A DNA stretch of 23,382 nucleotides, taken from CALCHX01 sp035761165. Its GTDB lineage: Bacteria; Gemmatimonadota; Gemmatimonadetes; Gemmatimonadales; Gemmatimonadaceae. The stretch lies in the NCBI GenBank assembly GCA_035761165.1, contig DASTRO010000072.1:1-23382 (forward strand), read 5' to 3'. Made by a program: the position numbers and the translations under genes. The notes under the pieces are model-generated. The model had not been told where the DNA came from. It did not search any database and saw only the letters and a program-made list of their open reading frames with translations. This document shows, in pieces, positions 20,497 through 23,382 of this stretch; the first letter of the stretch is position 1, and each line of letters opens with the position of its first letter.

Positions 20497-21743
20497 TGCG
20501 ACGCCCCTCCTCCACCGGCGAGGTGCCGGACGCGCCGCCCGCGTCCGCCGGCGCCGACCGCGTCCGCGTCTTCGACACCACGCTGCGCGACGGCGAGCAG
20601 GCGCCCGGCTGCACGCTCACCCTCCCCGAGAAGCTCGCCGTGGCCGAGCAGCTCGCCCGCCTCGGTGTGGACGTCATCGAGGCGGGATTCCCGGCGTCCT
20701 CGCCGGGCGAACGCGAGGCCGTGGCGGCGATCGTCGAGCGCGTGGGGCGCGCCGACGGGCCGGTGCTCTGCGGCCTGGCGCGCGCCAGCGCCGCCGACAT
20801 CGACGTCTGCGCCGCCGCGCTCGCCGGCGCGCCACGCCGCCGCATCCACACCTTCATCGCGACCTCGGACGTGCACCTGCGCCACAAGCTGCGGCTGACG
20901 CGCGAGGAGGTGCTGCGCCGCGCCGCCGAGGCGGTGGCGCACGCGCGCACGCACGCCGACGACGTCGAGTTCAGCCCCGAGGACGCCTCGCGCTCCGACG
21001 TCGGCTTCCTCTGCGAGGTGCTGGCCGCGGCGCGCGACGCCGGCGCCACCACCCTCAACATCCCCGACACCGTCGGCTACGTCACGCCCGACGAGTACGC
21101 GGCGCTCATCGCCCGCGTCTGCGCGCTGGCGGCCGAGCGGCCCGGCACCGTCGTCTCCACGCACTGTCACGACGACCTCGGCATGGCGGTGGCCAACTCG
21201 CTGGCCGGCGTGCGCGCCGGCGCGCGGCAGGTGGAGTGCACGGTGAACGGCATCGGCGAGCGGGCCGGCAACGCGGCGCTCGAGGAGATCGTGATGGCGC
21301 TGCACACGCGCGCCGCGCACTTCGGTGCGGACACCGGCGTGCGCACCACCGAGCTGTCGGCCACCTCGCGGCTCGTCGCCCACTGTACCGGCGTCGCCGT
21401 CCCACCCAACAAGGCCGTCGTCGGCGCCAACGCCTTCGCCCACGAGGCGGGGATCCACCAGGACGGCATGCTCAAGCACCGCGACACCTACGAGATCATG
21501 ACTCCCGAATCCGTCGGCGCCGGCGGCACGCGCCTCGTGCTCGGCAAGCACTCCGGGCGCAACGCGCTCCGCCGCCACCTCGCCACGCTCGGCTTCGAGC
21601 TGGACGACGCGGCCTTCCTCACCGTCTTCGAGCGCTTCAAGGCGCTCTGCGACCGCGACAAGACGGTGGACGAGCAGGAGCTCGCCGCGCTCGCCATGCT
21701 CGCCGGCGCGGCCGTGGCCGGCGGCGCGAGGGCCACCGCATGA
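20496..21743 (+). CDS. leuA: 2-isopropylmalate synthase, short form without the leucine-feedback domain
   Basis: LeuA condenses acetyl-CoA with 2-oxoisovalerate, the first step of leucine synthesis in the cytoplasm. The 415-residue protein has the DRE-TIM barrel with FDTTLRDGEQAPG (26-38; Arg31, Asp32), metal ligands Asp27, His223 and His225 (STHCHDDLGMAVANS) and the conserved VNGIGERAGNAALEE (250-264). The linker subdomains are also present (HEAGIHQDGMLKHRDTYEIM, LVLGKHSGRNALRRHL). It stops after DKTVDEQELAALAML, where full-length enzymes (about 520 residues) continue into the regulatory dimer domain that binds leucine. The ATG at 20496 has GGAG seven bases upstream. Its stop overlaps the leuC start (ATGA). 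Homocitrate or citramalate synthase is possible from the fold, but the operon favours LeuA. Confidence 0.92.
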   Translation: MRRPSSTGEVPDAPPASAGADRVRVFDTTLRDGEQAPGCTLTLPEKLAVAEQLARLGVDVIEAGFPASSPGEREAVAAIVERVGRADGPVLCGLARASAADIDVCAAALAGAPRRRIHTFIATSDVHLRHKLRLTREEVLRRAAEAVAHARTHADDVEFSPEDASRSDVGFLCEVLAAARDAGATTLNIPDTVGYVTPDEYAALIARVCALAAERPGTVVSTHCHDDLGMAVANSLAGVRAGARQVECTVNGIGERAGNAALEEIVMALHTRAAHFGADTGVRTTELSATSRLVAHCTGVAVPPNKAVVGANAFAHEAGIHQDGMLKHRDTYEIMTPESVGAGGTRLVLGKHSGRNALRRHLATLGFELDDAAFLTVFERFKALCDRDKTVDEQELAALAMLAGAAVAGGARATA

Positions 21744-23179
21744 CGCCGCGCACGCTCTTCGACAAGGTGTGGGACGCGCACGTCGTCACCGCGCCGACGG
21801 CGAGCACGCCGGCCGTGCTCTACGTGGACCTGCACCTCGTGCACGAGGTGACGTCGGCGCAGGCGTTCACCGAGCTGCGGCGGCGCGGGCTCCGCGTGCG
21901 GCAGCCCGGGCGCACCGTGGCGACGATGGACCACTCCTCGCCCACCGAGCCGATCGCCCCCAACGCCGGCCGCACGCTGGCCCAGCTGCCGATGGCGGAC
22001 GATGCGGCGCGCGCCCAGCTCGCGCAGCTCGAGCGCAACTGCGCCGAGTTCGGCGTGCCGCTCTATGCCCTGGGCGACGCGCGGCAGGGGATCGTGCACG
22101 TCATCGGCCCCGAGCTCGGGCTCACGCAGCCGGGGATGACGGTGGTGTGCGGTGACAGCCACACCAGCACGCACGGCGCGGTGGGGGCGCTCGCCTTCGG
22201 CATCGGCACCTCGCAGGTGGCGCACGTGCTGGCCACGCAGTGCCTGCTGCAGAGCCGGCCGCGCACCATGGAGGTGCGCGTCGACGGCCGACTGGGCGAC
22301 GGGGTGAGCGCCAAGGACCTCATCCTCGCCATCATCGCCCGGCTCGGCGTGGGCGGCGGCACCGGGCACGTGCTGGAGTACCGCGGCGATGCCGTCGCCG
22401 CGCTCTCCATGGAGGAGCGGATGACCGTCTGCAACATGTCCATCGAGGCGGGGGCGCGCGCCGGGATGATCGCGCCGGACGACACCACGTTCGAGTACCT
22501 GGCCGGCCGCGCGCACGCGCCGCGCGGGGCGGACTGGGACGCCGCCGTCGCCCACTGGCGCACGCTGCGCACGGACGACGGCGCGACGTTCGATGCGTCC
22601 GTCACGCTCGACGCACGCGCCATCCAGCCGATGATCACCTACGGCACCAACCCCGGCATGGCGGTGCCGATCACCGACCGCGTCCCCGACCCGGACCGGA
22701 TCGCCGACGCCGGCGACCGCGCCGGCGCGCACCGCGCGCTGCGCTACATGGGGCTCGCGCCGGGCCAGCCGCTGCTCGGCACGCCCGTGGACGTCGTCTT
22801 CCTGGGCAGCTGCACCAACTCGCGGCTCAGCGACCTGCAGGCCGCGGCGCGCGTGCTGCGCGGGCGGCGCGTGGCGCCCAACGTCCGCATGCTCGTCGTC
22901 CCCGGCTCGCAGCAGGTGAAGCGCGCGGCCGAGGCGAGCGGGCTCGATCGCATCTTCCGCGAGGCGGGCGCCGAGTGGCGCGAGGCCGGCTGCTCGATGT
23001 GCATCGCCATGAACGGCGACGCGCTGCGCCCCGGCCAGCTCGCCGTCTCCACGTCCAACCGCAACTTCGAGGGGCGCCAGGGCGCCGGCGGGCGCACGAT
23101 GCTCGCCAGCCCGCTCAGCGCCGCCGCCGCCGCCGTCACCGGCGTGCTCACCGACCCCCGTACCCTCCCCACCGCCTGA
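21740..23179 (+). CDS. leuC: 3-isopropylmalate dehydratase large subunit
   Basis: LeuC with LeuD isomerises 2- to 3-isopropylmalate using a [4Fe-4S] cluster. The 479-residue length is normal. Family blocks are TLFDKVWDAHVV (5-16), VCGDSHTSTHGAVGALAFGI (136-155) and MITYGTNPGM (298-307). The cluster cysteines are Cys358 (GSCTNSRLSDL), Cys418 and Cys421 (GCSMCIAMN). STSNRNFEGRQG (438-449) is also typical. The ATG at 21740 overlaps the leuA stop by four bases, and the TGA overlaps the leuD ATG by one (TGATG), so the operon is tightly coupled. Confidence 0.97.
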   Translation: MTPRTLFDKVWDAHVVTAPTASTPAVLYVDLHLVHEVTSAQAFTELRRRGLRVRQPGRTVATMDHSSPTEPIAPNAGRTLAQLPMADDAARAQLAQLERNCAEFGVPLYALGDARQGIVHVIGPELGLTQPGMTVVCGDSHTSTHGAVGALAFGIGTSQVAHVLATQCLLQSRPRTMEVRVDGRLGDGVSAKDLILAIIARLGVGGGTGHVLEYRGDAVAALSMEERMTVCNMSIEAGARAGMIAPDDTTFEYLAGRAHAPRGADWDAAVAHWRTLRTDDGATFDASVTLDARAIQPMITYGTNPGMAVPITDRVPDPDRIADAGDRAGAHRALRYMGLAPGQPLLGTPVDVVFLGSCTNSRLSDLQAAARVLRGRRVAPNVRMLVVPGSQQVKRAAEASGLDRIFREAGAEWREAGCSMCIAMNGDALRPGQLAVSTSNRNFEGRQGAGGRTMLASPLSAAAAAVTGVLTDPRTLPTA

Positions 23180-23382
23180 TGCCGCGCGAGCCCTACACCG
23201 CGTTCACGTCGCGCTACGTCGCGCTCCCGCGCGAGAACGTGGACACCGACCAGATCATCCCGGCGCGCTTCCTCAAGACCACGGACAAGGCAGGCCTCGC
23301 CGAGGCGGTCTTCCACGACTGGCGCTTCAACGCCGACGGCACGCTCAATGAGCGGCCGTTCGTCCTGGACCGGCCGGGCATG
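23179..23382 (+). CDS. leuD: 3-isopropylmalate dehydratase small subunit (5' part)
   Basis: The frame opens at the ATG overlapping the leuC stop and runs off the right edge after 68 codons. It has the LeuD N-terminal signature: FTSRYVALPRENVDTDQIIP, then ARFLKTTDKAGLAEAVFHDW and RPFVLDRPG. The partner of LeuC, it supplies the swivelling domain of the isomerase. Normal full length is about 200 residues. leuB is not in the window and may follow. Confidence 0.95.
   Translation, partial: MPREPYTAFTSRYVALPRENVDTDQIIPARFLKTTDKAGLAEAVFHDWRFNADGTLNERPFVLDRPGM

Overview
The window is a stretch of very GC-rich bacterial chromosome. The gene mix (an ECF sigma/FecR/STN-type TonB receptor cassette, a two-haem reaction-centre-type cytochrome c fused to TPRs, lipoprotein FKBPs next to a lipoprotein subtilase, PadR and MarR regulators) fits Gemmatimonadota best. 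That is an inference from gene content; no rRNA or marker gene is present. I saw no tRNA, rRNA, CRISPR array, transposase or phage gene.

Layout. 1-730 (-): DUF1206 membrane protein, cut by the left edge. 883-5707 (-): a four-gene drug-efflux operon, gbsR/marR-like regulator > TolC-type channel > EmrA-type adaptor > EmrB-type DHA2 pump, starting at an AT-rich promoter that contains a dyad at about 5766-5787. 5826-6400: no gene, but a paired inverted repeat element. 6414-10871: a surface-signalling cassette, with fecR and the TonB receptor on the minus strand and the ECF sigma gene divergent on the plus strand. 11005-14199 (+): MarR regulator, cytochrome c/TPR protein, an unknown protein and a PadR regulator with two ATATAT-centred palindromes upstream. 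14313-18573 (-): a LuxR-type regulator with a reduced receiver, an unknown exported protein, two FKBP lipoproteins and an S8 subtilase lipoprotein. 18726-19420: no gene; a second copy of the inverted repeat element with extra repeats between its arms. 19481-19816 (-): zinc-ribbon/TM2 protein. 20008-23382 (+): the leucine operon leuA-leuC-leuD, cut by the right edge.

The most striking regulatory system is in front of leuA. A sigma-70-like promoter is followed, 8 nt after its -10, by a 29-residue peptide frame with seven leucines (three consecutive). This is followed by a perfect 15-bp terminator stem whose 5' arm can instead pair with the 3' end of the peptide frame, and that segment in turn can pair with the leucine codons. 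This is a complete four-segment transcription attenuator. The LeuA it would control is only 415 residues long and appears to lack the C-terminal leucine-feedback domain, so the attenuator may be the main leucine sensor of the pathway.

The second unexplained structure is a dispersed element present twice (5865-6382 and 18726-19420). Each copy has two inverted arms of about 190-225 nt, and each lies just downstream of a minus-strand gene. Arms A and C differ at about 18 of 189 hand-aligned positions. Several starts (leuA leader, fecR, sigma) have a -10-like hexamer only 7-8 nt upstream of ATG, suggesting leaderless transcripts.
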